DNA from: Laccaria trichodermophora
Lineage: Eukaryota > Basidiomycota > Agaricomycetes > Agaricales > Hydnangiaceae
DNA: 64,000 nucleotides
Direction of reading: 5' to 3'
Assembly: GCA_018417955.1 (NCBI GenBank)
Contig: JACTVC010000022.1
Coordinates: forward strand, 496,001 to 560,000
Part shown: positions 23,585-35,830 of the stretch, one piece after another
Layout: each line of letters opens with the position of its first letter
Numbering within the stretch: position 1 is the stretch's first letter
The notes under the pieces: generated by a model
Databases searched by the model: none
Told to the model about the DNA's origin: nothing
What the model saw: only the letters and a program-made list of their open reading frames with translations
Position numbers and translations under genes: made by a program

Positions 23585-25297
23585 ATGGAATCACTCGACC
23601 TTTTCAAAAGTTTCGTGCCTCGCACGGTTAGTATCATCATCGTCATTTGCTGTACAAGATACTAATTTGCCTTTTGAAATAGACTCAGTCAGGCCGCAAG
23701 TTCTCTCGGCTACTCGATGCTGTGTCAACTGGCATTGAAGCCGTCCCCCTTTTCTTCCGCGCTTTCAAGAGGGACGACGCCCGCGTTGATGAGGGAGACA
23801 GTGACATCGACGATGATGTTGATGATTTCATCACCCCCGACCTTCCTTTCCCCTTGGAGACCCCAACTGCGCCTTCCCCCGTTGCTACTTCCAACACACC
23901 TGTCCCCACTTCATCTACACCCACACTCCGCTCTCGCAGCTCCAAACGACGCACATCATCAGCACCTCCTGGGCAAATTGAGAAGGCTCGCAACAAAGAG
24001 CGAGGGAGACGCCGCCGTTCCGAAAGCAATGCAAAGCAGAGGCTTCTCTACCCCAATGAACTCCGCTATCACCCTCATATCGTTGCCACCGAACGGCGTG
24101 TCCTCACGGAGCAGAAGACCGACTTTGACACCTCCAAGTTACCTGTCGCCTCGACCGCTTGGATTGGGAAACGCGCTCAACCAATGAAGTCATCTCAATG
24201 GGAGGTTGATGAGTTGAAGGAAATGGGGTTTGAATCAATTGGCTGGGATGGAAAGTACGTCAATTCTTTCTGTATTTTTTATGCCATCTGACAGCCACTA
24301 CATCTAGAAACCCTACAGTCATCCTTGACGCTGCCAACCGCGTTCTCATTCCAATGGCAGGGCAACCACAGAGTTCGGACTGGGAGCAAGTAGTCAGTGA
24401 CGCGACTGCCGCCTTGAACGCTGCACGGCTCCGTGGTGAGAAACTGGGCATTTTCAAACCCGAAGACAAGGACCATCGACGTGGCCATTACATGCCTCTA
24501 TTTTCTGGAGTTTCATATGGTGGTGGCCAGACTGTAAGTGAAACATTTATTCTCCTTGCCTCTCTTCAACAAATCTGTTTTCAGAAACCCGGAAACCTTC
24601 GACTTACCAAGGGTAAACAGGACCTCGTCGATGACCTTCACCAAAATCCTGCAATTCAACGTGTCGCGACGTTCCAGTCAAGTAAGTCACTTATTAAAAC
24701 AACATTGCATCATCTCATCATCACCAATTAGCATCAATGGCCATAAACACTCCTAAGCTCTACAAGGAATACGAGAGTTTTGTGAGCGCGCTTTTCAACC
24801 ATGACCCTACGCTTATTCGGAATTTCGAAAAATCCATCTTCACCGCCTCTACATTCAACCTCGGCCCTAACACCATCACCCTTGACCACACCGATGCTGC
24901 TAATGTGGCTCATGGTCTCTGCGCAATCACGGCACTCGGTGACTATGACCCCAAGCTTGGTGGCCACCTCATTCTCTTTGATCTTGGCCTGATCATCGAG
25001 TTTCCCCCTGGCGCCACCATCCTCATCCCCTCTGCTGTGTTTCGACATGGAAACACACCTATTCAACCAGGTGAGACTCGGATGTCGTTTACTCAGTACG
25101 TTGCTGGTGGTCTCTTTCGGTGGGTGAAGTATGGTTTCCGAACGGCGAAGAAGTTGGGGGAGGATGAAGGCGACCATCGCAAGAAGGAGATTGATGGTAA
25201 TTATGCTGACCGTTGCAAACAGGCCCTCAGTCTTTTTTCAAAACTTTTGGAATTGAATCAGGATTGTCGTGACGTATTTTCCAAACAGTATACATAG
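23585..25297 (+). CDS. TET/JBP family 2-oxoglutarate/Fe(II) dioxygenase, 500 aa
   Basis: Five exons join exactly in phase: 23585-23626, 23683-24254, 24308-24533, 24585-24681 and 24732-25297. All donors are GT (GTTAGT, GTACGT, GTAAGT, GTAAGT). The N-terminus is basic and Ser/Pro-rich (a run of SSKRRTSSAPP type), as in fungal TET/JBP proteins. The catalytic double-stranded beta-helix carries DHTDAAN (iron ligands H365 and D367), the distal FRHGN histidine (H418) and ETRMSFTQY with the 2-oxoglutarate-binding R429. An upstream LFSGVSYGGGQTKPGN segment is also typical. All expected ligands are present, so the enzyme is probably active. The family oxidises 5-methylcytosine or thymine in DNA; which base is used here is not shown. 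It lies 444 bp upstream of a KDZ transposase gene on the same strand, an arrangement reported as recurrent in Agaricomycetes. Confidence 0.92.
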
Positions 25298-25741
25298 ATT
25301 GTAAAACTTGGAATTAGATGTGTTTGTGTTTTTTTGTGAGAAGTCCACCTTTTTCGAGATCGTGATCTCTGTTCAATCTGGAGTGATGTGTAAATAAGCA
25401 TGGTTTATCATTTCACTGATTGCCGGTCCGCTTCTTTGCTTCTTCCGCTATCACATTCTACCTTTTCTACATATGCACTATATACGAAGCCTCGAGGTAC
25501 AGCTCCCCTTCACCTTGGAAAATACAGTAAGGCTTTCAACACTTGGAGCTATGTTGTGTCACTAACCAGTACAAACTCCCAGATCGCCAGAAAATCTCAT
25601 TCGTCAGTCAGCACATGGTTTTTGAATCCAAATCAGCTTCTGATTCCACATGGTCAGAAGCGAGATCGATCACCATGATCAACTGGGCACCAGGGTACCA
25701 GTGGGACAACACCTTCTGTTCAGCAGCGTTCAACCCATGCA
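25298..25741. promoter_or_regulatory. Intergenic between the dioxygenase and KDZ genes
   Basis: This 444 bp region separates two same-strand genes. It must hold the dioxygenase 3' end and probably the KDZ promoter. I see no repeat and no further coding exon in it. Confidence 0.4.
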
Positions 25742-28700
25742 ATGCCCCCCAAACGCCAACGACCTGAGCCTCGCCCTGCAGAACTTTCAGATGAGGAGGA
25801 TTCAGCCAACCCTTCCACTACTACTGTTGTAACACCCATTCTTCGATTCACCCGACACCTTAATCGCCGTGGTCACTCCACTTTCTTCGTAAAAACCCAG
25901 CATGTACAGTTTGAAGTAAATGAACAACAGGACAGTGATATGCCTCAGATCGACTTTCCTACAAATGATATCAATACTACGGACAATGAACCCCTCCTGA
26001 ATCTCTCTTCAACACTGGAAAATGCCTTCGCTGAGCTTGCGGCTATAGACCCAGCCTATTTCGATGCTCTGGGTGATGACCACATTTCCGTGGGTCCTCG
26101 AAAAAAGAGACCATCGGTACGCCCTTGTATTTCTTTTGATGTACGCATGAACTCAGATGTTATAAAGGACTCCCCATTGAAGGAATGGATTAAGGATAGT
26201 GAAGTATTTTTGGAGGAAGATATTCGGTGGGAAGGGAGGGGGGAATACATGGTCGAAAATTGCTGCCAGTGTTCAGGCAATGAGATGTTGTATCGATGCC
26301 AGGATTGTGATGGAGGGGAGCTCATTTGTCGAACATGTCTTGTTCGCTACCACCGTGCCAATCCACTTCATCGCGTCCAGGTGTGCACCTTTCTCACTTA
26401 CCTCTTCTCGTGATAGTAATCGGCCCTCTAGGAATGGACAGGATCTTTTTTTAAGACGATAACACTCAAGAAACTGGGCGTACGGATCCAACTTGGTCAC
26501 CGACTAGGAGAAATTTGCCATCTACCACAACCTGCATGGAATGATGACTTCCTTGTCATTGATACTACTGGCATTCATGAAGTGGGACTAGATTTTTGTA
26601 ACTGCGAGAGTGCGCAAGATCATTACATTCAGATCCTCCATTTCCGATGGTTTCCGGCCAGCGTCAAAAATCCCAAGACCGCCGCTACTTTTCGTGTTCT
26701 TAAGCACTTTCAGCTTCTCAGTTTCGAATCCAAGGTATCTGCGTTTGAGTTCTATGCGGCATTAGCTCGAGAAACAGAAAACACAGGGACCTTATCGCTG
26801 AAAGTAGGTGTGCCATTTAACAGGAAACAGCAACTATTGACGTAGCATTTGCAGGATCGTTACCGGCCATTCATGCGGGTTGTTCGTCAGTTCCGCTACA
26901 TTAAAATGCTCAAGCGCGCTGCTCGAGGGCATGATCCTGGTGGGATTGACGCCACTCAACCTGGAAAATGTGGGGTATTATGTCCTGCCTGCCCCCAACC
27001 AGGTAAAAATCTTCCTGAAGGATGGCAGGATGCTCCTCCCGAACAACAGTAAGATTGCTATTAATGAATGTTGTTCATTTACCAAGGTTCTTTTGGTTGA
27101 CAGATTCCTCTATAGCTTGTTCCTCGCAATCGATGCCAACTTCCGACTTAAGCGGAAGGCGGTGTCAAGTGACGAAGCAGACCCAAGCTTGGTAGATGGC
27201 AAGGCTTACTTTGTAGAAGAGATGGGATTTAAAAACTATCTCAAGGAATTTGGGGACCTCATCATTCAGGAGGTAAGCGTCTTGTCATCTCAATTTTTCA
27301 ATCTTTGAAAGAATTTCTTTTGATGACTAGCCAAGTACGTGCTCCAATCACAATGCAGTCAACGCTGAGAGATCGTCAACTGGACTTGCGGCAACGGGTG
27401 TTGGAACCATTGATTGCTCAAGGCATGATGTCAAGCGGCCAACTTCAGTTGGAGATCTACAAAAGGGCGAAAGGCGCGTCTCATTTTTCATAGTATAACT
27501 TTTAGTTTTCCTAATATGTGATCGTATAGATACGTCAACATGGACTATCTCTTTTTCAGTAGTCTCAGACACAATGACGTCATGGAAATTGTTGTCTCTT
27601 ATGATATTGCGTGTCAATGGAGCAAGAATCTGTGGAACCGTATGTCATGTTATCCTAACTGGATGCATGTCGACCATGACGGGAAGAAGAGGTTCCATTT
27701 TCTTGTCCCAAAATTCCACCTTCCGGCACACATCATGGCTTGTCAAACGATATTCTCATTCAATTATAATCGAAACGTGGGTCGAACTGACAGCGAGGCG
27801 CCAGAGCGCGGTTGGTCACACATCAATCCCATTGCAACAAGCACCCGTGAAATGGGACCAGGCTCACGTCGGGACACGCTGGATGATCACTTTGGGGCTT
27901 GGAACTGGAAGAAAACAAAGTTGATGGGTACTTATTCTCCTCGCTATGATGGTGCCTGTTCCCGAGCTAACATGAAGTTTTGCCTAGGTCCGACCCTTCT
28001 CCGAAAAGTCAAAGTTGCTGTCGTTGAGATGAACGACCACATCTTCCTCCATAACCAATTTATTCTTGGCATTGAGGATGACAATCTTCTTCGAAAATGG
28101 GAGCAGGAACTTTCAGATTGGGAGGAAGATCATCGAAAACCAAACCCACTCGAAGCGTCATTCAAAAGTACGTTTACATGTCTATCTCCAAGCTTTCTGA
28201 GCTCATCTACTTCTCAGAGGTCACTCTGGATTCCGTTAAGCACCAGCTGGCTCTCAGAGAGGCTGAAGAACTGGCGGCTGGAGTGGCGTATATTCTTCAT
28301 GAGGAAATCTCGGCGAGCACAATGCTCACAATGGGGATGGACTTGGAGATTCAAAAGTACGTCATTGTAAAGTCATTTATACAGTAACGTTGAGGCTTAC
28401 TTCTCTTTTCATAAGACGTCGCCTCAAGGTGGACATGGAAGCGTTGGGGCTTCACGCAACAGATGACCAGAAACGAAAGATTCAGATTCATGCGACAACC
28501 CTACGAAGAAAAATCTATTCTTGGATGGACGTTCAACAACTCTACATGCCTAGCGCCCATATTGCACGACTGGAAGCCCAACAAAAGAGCGAGTCTGACA
28601 CTGAAGAAAAGGTGGAAGATATAGAGCTTTGGCTTCCATCCGTGCTACCTAGGAAACACCCATGCGACATTCGACTCCGACAGATGGAATGGAGACTTCG

Positions 28701-29536
28701 TCAGGCTCAAGCCAATGACGCTCTCGACGAACTACGAAACTCCCTGAGACTACGATCACATCTCTACATTGACAAAGACTGATTTCAATGTGGACAGCGT
28801 GCAAACACACGTTCCAGGACCGTCATTCACCGTGTTCAGGCAAAAGTTGATTTTGCAGCAATCACATACCAGAATGCGCGTGCATCTCTCTACAAATTGT
28901 CGAGGCTTCCTGGTGTCGACGATGTGGCATGGGAACCGAATTTTCCCATGCTGAAGCCATCGGATATACGAGCACTTTCCGATCCAGATGACACCGTTCC
29001 GATGCGCAAAAAGTCTGGAGATGCAGCGAGTGCTCCCGCAACTATACCTTCTGAGGGGCATCGAACTGTCTCCTGGATTTGGAAGCGGCTTGGTGAAAGG
29101 GCACTTGAGTCGGATGGCGAGCATCTTGCCGAGGGTGAGTGATCATTCAGACTTTGATTCTCCATTCTCATTTGCATTGCTAGATCTCCGGATCGAATTT
29201 TGCAAAAGCAAAGCACGGGCGGCCCGATGGACTGAGGAGGTTCAACTACTTGTCGAGGAGATGCGACGGGTGCTTGACTTCTTCGACAGCCGCGCTCGTG
29301 ATTGGGATGAAAACACGATGGAGAAGAGGTGGTCAGCGACAAGGGGTACAGATGGCGCAGATCATGCGTTGATAGAGGGGCGCATAGCGTATGCACAAGA
29401 GCAAGCAGCGCAGTTTCGTGCTATGCGAGCGTATTGCAAACGCATTTGGCGTTTTGTCCCCGCCTACATACAGTGGGAGAATAATAGCGTCATTCCCCCA
29501 GAAGTAGCAGAGGCGGACGACGACAATGATGCGTAG
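25742..29536 (+). pseudogene. KDZ (Kyakuja-Dileera-Zisupton) transposase with CxC2 zinc cluster; one nonsense codon
   Basis: Nine exons: 25742-26380, 26432-26803, 26855-27048, 27104-27272, 27331-27473, 27530-28167, 28218-28356, 28416-29134 and 29184-29536. All phases agree, giving 1121 codons plus stop. Residues 174-210 form the cysteine cluster (CCQCSGNEMLYRCQDC, ICRTC, H) found at KDZ N-termini. The transposase core has IDANFRLKRK (D412), VSYDIACQWSKNLW (D531) and GRTDSEAPERGW (E595 or E598), the likely metal ligands, then STREMGPGSRRDTLDDHFG. Two defects are seen. Codon 887 is TGA (28780-28782) where the family has Arg, consistent with CGA to TGA. Intron 5 starts with GC (27474, GCGCGT) instead of GT. 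The stop truncates the protein to 886 residues, after the catalytic core, so residual activity is conceivable. Confidence 0.93.
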
Positions 29537-30670
29537 GGACTTTTTTTAGCATTTTTTCCAATTTTATTTCACTTTTGGAGTCTTACCCTCTCGGCGTCGT
29601 CTGAGACAGTGACAAAAATACATAGATAATGTTGTTGATAATGTTCAAATATTTTATGATTGCATAAGTACTGCCACGAGGTCTCGGAACTGTAATTAGG
29701 AGTGGGTCACATTAAATATAGATTATATCCCAAAAGGGAAAGAGTCGGGTGTGCGCCAAGGTTGAATATGGCGCCACATGGTCTCCTACTCCCTGTTGAC
29801 GGAGGCTCGGTCTGGAGAGCCTCACAAGGCCGGTGGGACACCTGCAGTAAAGTTGTGCAAGCGTTGTGCAAGCAACATCTAGGAATTAGAGTGATTTGTG
29901 CACAACACATGTGACTCTAATCACAGTGCTGCTTGCACAACACCGCCAACTACAGGTGCTCCACAACGACCTTGGAATTTTTGTTCTAACGAAACAATGA
30001 GCAATGAAAAAATGCAGAATGGATGGAAAAGAGGCTCTTTACCCTGTACTTCCAGCTCTTCGTCCATCGAGGATTTAGACAAGAAAAAAAAACGCCCCCC
30101 TTCCTAATCGCCCTCTTTGAACCTCAAAAAGGTCTTCCCCTCTATCTGTTTTGAGAAGGGGGAAGGGGGAGCAGGGGAGGCTGGAGGAGGAGAGCTATCG
30201 CGCTAGGGTTGAGACTTTGAAGGTTGCAGTTGGGCGGCGGAGCGTTCGGCGACGTTACCAGTAAAACATGCCAGCTACAGGTAGGTCAGAATAGGTCCGC
30301 ATGCACAAAGCGAACTGGGCATACCAATGGTGCATGCATCGTCTCTGCCTGTGCAACTGGATTTTGAAGAGAGATCGGGCGCTGGGTGAGCAGAAAAACA
30401 GCAACAGCATCAGCAAAACAGCAACAACCTCGGTTTACCTTGGAGGCTTTGTAATCTTCGCAAAACTTTGCGATGTTTTGCTCCACCTTCCAATGTTGTA
30501 GAATTATATGACGAAGTATAGAAGGGGTGTCAAACTATCTAGGACTATGTAAAACTGAACCAAGGTTGCCGAGTGAATGTAAGGTTGAAGTCATTTTTGT
30601 AACGACATTGGAAAGTCGACTGTAAATTTTTTGAACATTCTAAACTTGATTCAATATAGAATATAATGAG
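29537..30670. other. KDZ downstream region with TTGTGCA motif cluster
   Basis: No gene is supported. At 29850-29945 the motif TTGTGCAAGCGTTGTGCA is followed by TTGTGCACAACAC and GCTTGCACAACACC, making several small hairpins. Similar motifs lie at 11030-11200. This may be a transposon end or binding-site cluster. A weak coding-like run lies on the minus strand at 30286-30510 (NIAKFCEDYKASK), not extendable into a gene. Confidence 0.45.
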
Positions 30671-30959
30671 TTACGAGTCTGCGAAGCCGTCAGACTCGTC
30701 ATCGGGGAACTCGTCAACCTCTTCCGCCTCGCCGTCTATCTCCTCATCAACCCTGGAGTCTTCTTCGTCCTCGTACCCATAGTCACCCTCCTCCCCGCCA
30801 CATCACTAGTGGCTACCACTATTTATGATTAATCTATGACAACTGTCCAAGAGGCAATGTGTATACTGCCACAGGTTTTATGAAAGGCATCTCATTAGGA
30901 TTGCCCATCTATTTCATTCAATTTATCACTAGAATCTTTCATAAGATATAGGCAAGGAT

Positions 30960-32600
30960 AATGAGATATCATGAGGATATTTCATTAAGCTCTTTGGCGC
31001 TTTCATTGCCATTTCATAGACTTTTCATTAGGATATTTCATTATGCTCCTTCGCTTTTTCATTACCATTTGTTAGAATTTTCATTAGGATATTTCATTAG
31101 TCTCCTTGACTTTTTCATTACCATTTCTTATAATTTTCATTAGGATATTTCATTATGCTCCTTCGCTTTTTCATTACCATTTCTTAGAATTTTCATTAGG
31201 ATATTTCATTAGCCTCCTTCGCTTTTTCATTACCATTTCTTAGAATTTTCATTAGGATATTTCATTATGCTCCTTCGCTTTTTCATTACCATTTCTTATA
31301 ATTTTCATTAGGATATTTCATTAGCCTCCTTCGCTTTTTCATTACCATTTCTTATAATTTTCATTAGGATATTTCATTATGCTCCTTTGCTTTTTCATTA
31401 CCATTTCTTAGAATTTTCATTAGGATATTTCATTAGACACCTTTGCTTTTTCATTACCATTTCTTAGAATTTTCATTAGGATATTTCATTATGCTCCTTC
31501 GCTTTTTCATTACCATTTCTTAGAATTTTCATTAGGATATTTCATTATGCTCCTTCGCTTTTTCATTACCATTTCTTAGAATTTTCATTAGGATATTTCA
31601 TTAGTCTCCTTGACTTTTTCATTACCATTTCTTATAATTTTCATTAGGATATTTCATTAGCCTCCTTTGCTTTTTCATTACCATTTCTTATAATTTTCAT
31701 TAGGATATTTCATTAGCCTCCTTTGCTTTTTCATTACCATTTCTTAGAATTTTCATTAGGATATTTCATTAGACACCTTTGCTTTTTCATTACCATTTCT
31801 TAGAATTTTCATTAGGATATTTCATTAGCCTCCTTCGCTTTTTCATTACCATTTCTTAGAATTTTCATTAGGATATTTCATTATGCTCCTTCGCTTTTTC
31901 ATTACCATTTCTTATAATTTTCATTAGGATATTTCATTAGCCTCCTTCGCTTTTTCATTACCATTTCTTAGAATTTTCATTAGGATATTTCATTATGCTC
32001 CTTCGCTTTTTCATTACCATTTCTTAGAATTTTCATTAGGATATTTCATTAGTCTCCTTGACTTTTTCATTACCATTTCTTATAATTTTCATTAGGATAT
32101 TTCATTAGCCTCCTTTGCTTTTTCATTACCATTTCTTAGAATTTTCATTAGGATATTTCATTAGACACCTTTGCTTTTTCATTACCATTTCTTAGAATTT
32201 TCATTAGGATATTTCATTAGACTCCGCTTTTTCATTACCATTTCTCATAAGGATATTTCATTAGGTATTTGGCCCTTTCATTACCATTTCTTAAAATTTT
32301 CATTGGGATATTTCATTCAGCTCCTTGACCCTTTCATTACCATTTCATTGAATTTTTTCATTAGAATATTTCATTATGTTCCTTGACCCTTTCATTACCA
32401 TTTCTTACAGTTCTCAGTAGGATATTTCATTAGGCTCCTTGGCGCTTTCATTAGATTTTCTTAGAATTTTCATTGGGATATTTCATTCAGCTCCTTGACT
32501 CTTTCATTACCATTTCATGGAATTCTCATTAGAATGTTTCATTAGGCTTCTTGGCGCTTTCATTAGGATATTTCATTGAGCACCTTGATGATTTCATTAC
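30960..32600 (+). repeat. ~56 bp minisatellite, left arm of foldback element 2
   Basis: The unit consists of TTTCATTACCATTTCTTA, TTTTCATTAGGATATTTC and a variable ~12 bp piece (such as ATTATGCTCCTTCGCT). There are about 23 good copies to ~32240, then more diverged ones. Variant units alternate (TGCTCCTTCGC, GCCTCCTTCGC, GACACCTTTGC, GTCTCCTTGAC). Higher-order blocks of units are repeated, which suggests recent amplification. The mirror array is at 34900-35830. Confidence 0.85.
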
Positions 32601-34899
32601 TTCTCATTAGGCTCCCTGGCACTTTCATTACCAAAAATAGATGATGATGATGATATGTATCACATGGGTTGTTGGGAGGGTGATCACATGACCAATTTCC
32701 TAAAATGGTCAAAAACGAAAGTTGTAGCCCTACACTGTAGCTTCCTGAACCTGTTTGAATTATGTTGTGAAGTGCTCCCATTGTGAAGATATGATGTAAA
32801 AGATTCTTCCAAGTGCTGTGTTTTTTTTTGTTTTTTGCATTTTTCTCCATGAAAACAAAACCAAATAACATGATTCCAACACATTTAGAAAGCTAAATGA
32901 AAGGGCAACAAATATTGTATTGTGGGAAAAATGACCAAAAAAGGAAGGTGCATTCCCTGAAAGAGCAATTGACACTGACAGACTACAACAGTCAGATATA
33001 GACTACCAGGTTTGCTGATAGACTACAAAAAGTTGGACATAGGCCTCAAAAGTTGGACTTAGACTACAAAAGCTTGGACTTAGACTACAAAGTTAGGGTT
33101 AGGTTAAAAGGTTATCCACACTGAAAACTTTTGTAGTCTGTGCTTTTTCATTAGAAAATTTTGTAGTGTCCGCTTTTTTAGACTACAAAAGTTTGTAGTG
33201 TGTGCCTGTTTATTAGAAAAGTTTATAGTGTCTGCTTTTTAGACCACAAAGTTTGTAGTGTTCACTTTTGTATTAGAAAAGTTTGTAGTGTCCACTTTTT
33301 AGACTGCAAAAGTTTGTATTGTCTGCTTTTTGAGGCTACAAAAATTTGTGGTTGACATATAGCTTATAGTGTCCTTGACTCTGTATAGGTTATGGGGATG
33401 AGGTTAAAGAATTGACATGATTTTACATATTGCCATTGCTGCAGCATTGATTTTTGACATCATGTACAAGTTGTCTTTCATGTCAAGAAAGGCTATTCTA
33501 TGCCTTCCTATTGAATGCTCTGTCCTGTTTCAAAGTCATAGTTCTAGGTTCATGGGGATATAGTTTGAAGGATTAAATAACTTTACCTATTGCTATGGCC
33601 ACATCATTAACTTTTGACATCATACCCAAGTTGCCTTTCACATCAGGACAGGCTACTCTCTGATTTCACATTGATAGTTGCTGGTCTGTCTGCTTTGACA
33701 TTGATAGCTACTAGCCCATCCCAAACATAGCCAACTTTGATATCAGCTCTTTGAGGGCTATAGGATGATGGGCTGATTGTTCCCTGGAGGTGTCCTTAAG
33801 TCAGGGTATGATGTAAGTTGAGAATGTATTGAGACAGAACAGTGGATATTAATATGAATGGCTTCCTCTGGCTTGAAAACCAACTTGGGCATGATGTGAA
33901 AAGCTGATGATGTGGCAATAGCAATCAATATGTAAAGTCATGTCAATCCTTAAGTGATATCCCCATGAACCTAGAACTATGACTTTGAAACAGGACAGAG
34001 CATTCAATAGGAAGGCATAGAATAGCCTTTCTTGACATGAAAGACAACTTGTACATGATGTCAAAAATCAATGCTGCAGCAATGGCAATATGTAAAATCA
34101 TGTCAATTCTTTAACCTCATCCCCATAACCTATACAGAGTCAAGGACACTATAAGCTATATGTCAACCACAAATTTTTGTAGCCTCAAAAAGCAGACAAT
34201 ACAAACTTTTGCAGTCTAAAAAGTGGACACTACAAACTTTTCTAATACAAAAGTGAACACTACAAACTTTGTGGTCTAAAAAGCAGACACTATAAACTTT
34301 TCTAATAAACAGGCACACACTACAAACTTTTGTAGTCTAAAAAAGCGGACACTACAAAATTTTCTAATGAAAAAGCACAGACTACAAAAGTTTTCAGTGT
34401 GGATAACCTTTTAACCTAACCCTAACTTTGTAGTCTAAGTCCAAGCTTTTGTAGTCTAAGTCCAACTTTTGAGGCCTATGTCCAACTTTTTGTAGTCTAT
34501 CAGCAAACCTGGTAGTCTATATCTGACTGTTGTAGTCTGTCAGTGTCAATTGCTCTTTCAGGGAATGCACCTTCCTTTTTTGGTCATTTTTCCCACAATA
34601 CAATATTTGTTGCCCTTTCATTTAGCTTTCTAAATGTGTTGGAATCATGTTATTTGGTTTTGTTTTCATGGAGAAAAATGCAAAAAACAAAAAAAAACAC
34701 AGCACTTGGAAGAATCTTTTACATCATATCTTCACAATGGGAGCACTTCACAACATAATTCAAACAGGTTCAGGAAGCTACAGTGTAGGGCTACAACTTT
34801 CGTTTTTGACCATTTTAGGAAATTGGTCATGTGATCACCCTCCCAACAACCCATGTGATACATATCATCATCATCATCTATTTTTGGTAATGAAAGTGC

Positions 34900-35830
34900 C
34901 AGGGAGCCTAATGAGAAGTAATGAAATCATCAAGGTGCTCAATGAAATATCCTAATGAAAGCGCCAAGAAGCCTAATGAAACATTCTAATGAGAATTCCA
35001 TGAAATGGTAATGAAAGAGTCAAGGAGCTGAATGAAATATCCCAATGAAAATTCTAAGAAAATCTAATGAAAGCGCCAAGGAGCCTAATGAAATATCCTA
35101 CTGAGAACTGTAAGAAATGGTAATGAAAGGGTCAAGGAACATAATGAAATATTCTAATGAAAAAATTCAATGAAATGGTAATGAAAGGGTCAAGGAGCTG
35201 AATGAAATATCCCAATGAAAATTTTAAGAAATGGTAATGAAAGGGCCAAATACCTAATGAAATATCCTTATGAGAAATGGTAATGAAAAAGCGGAGTCTA
35301 ATGAAATATCCTAATGAAAATTCTAAGAAATGGTAATGAAAAAGCAAAGGTGTCTAATGAAATATCCTAATGAAAATTCTAAGAAATGGTAATGAAAAAG
35401 CAAAGGAGGCTAATGAAATATCCTAATGAAAATTATAAGAAATGGTAATGAAAAAGTCAAGGAGACTAATGAAATATCCTAATGAAAATTCTAAGAAATG
35501 GTAATGAAAAAGCGAAGGAGCATAATGAAATATCCTAATGAAAATTCTAAGAAATGGTAATGAAAAAGCGAAGGAGGCTAATGAAATATCCTAATGAAAA
35601 TTCTAAGAAATGGTAATGAAAAAGCGAAGGAGCATAATGAAATATCCTAATGAAAATTATAAGAAATGGTAATGAAAAAGTCAAGGAGACTAATGAAATA
35701 TCCTAATGAAAATTCTAACAAATGGTAATGAAAAAGCGAAGGAGCATAATGAAATATCCTAATGAAAAGTCTATGAAATGGCAATGAAAGCGCCAAAGAG
35801 CTTAATGAAATATCCTCATGATATCTCATT
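34900..35830 (-). repeat. ~56 bp minisatellite, right arm of foldback element 2
   Basis: This is the reverse-complement counterpart of the left array, with about 16 units against roughly 28 on the left. The difference of some 700 bp accounts for the unequal arms. Confidence 0.8.

Noticed and set aside
24734..25177. Minus-strand open frame opposite the dioxygenase's catalytic exon
   Set aside because: It is a shadow of a strongly conserved plus-strand exon and has no recognisable motif.
30960..32600. Possible CRISPR-like array of regularly spaced repeats
   Set aside because: The genome is eukaryotic, the units are contiguous ~56 bp minisatellite copies without unique spacers, and the array is mirrored in the other arm.
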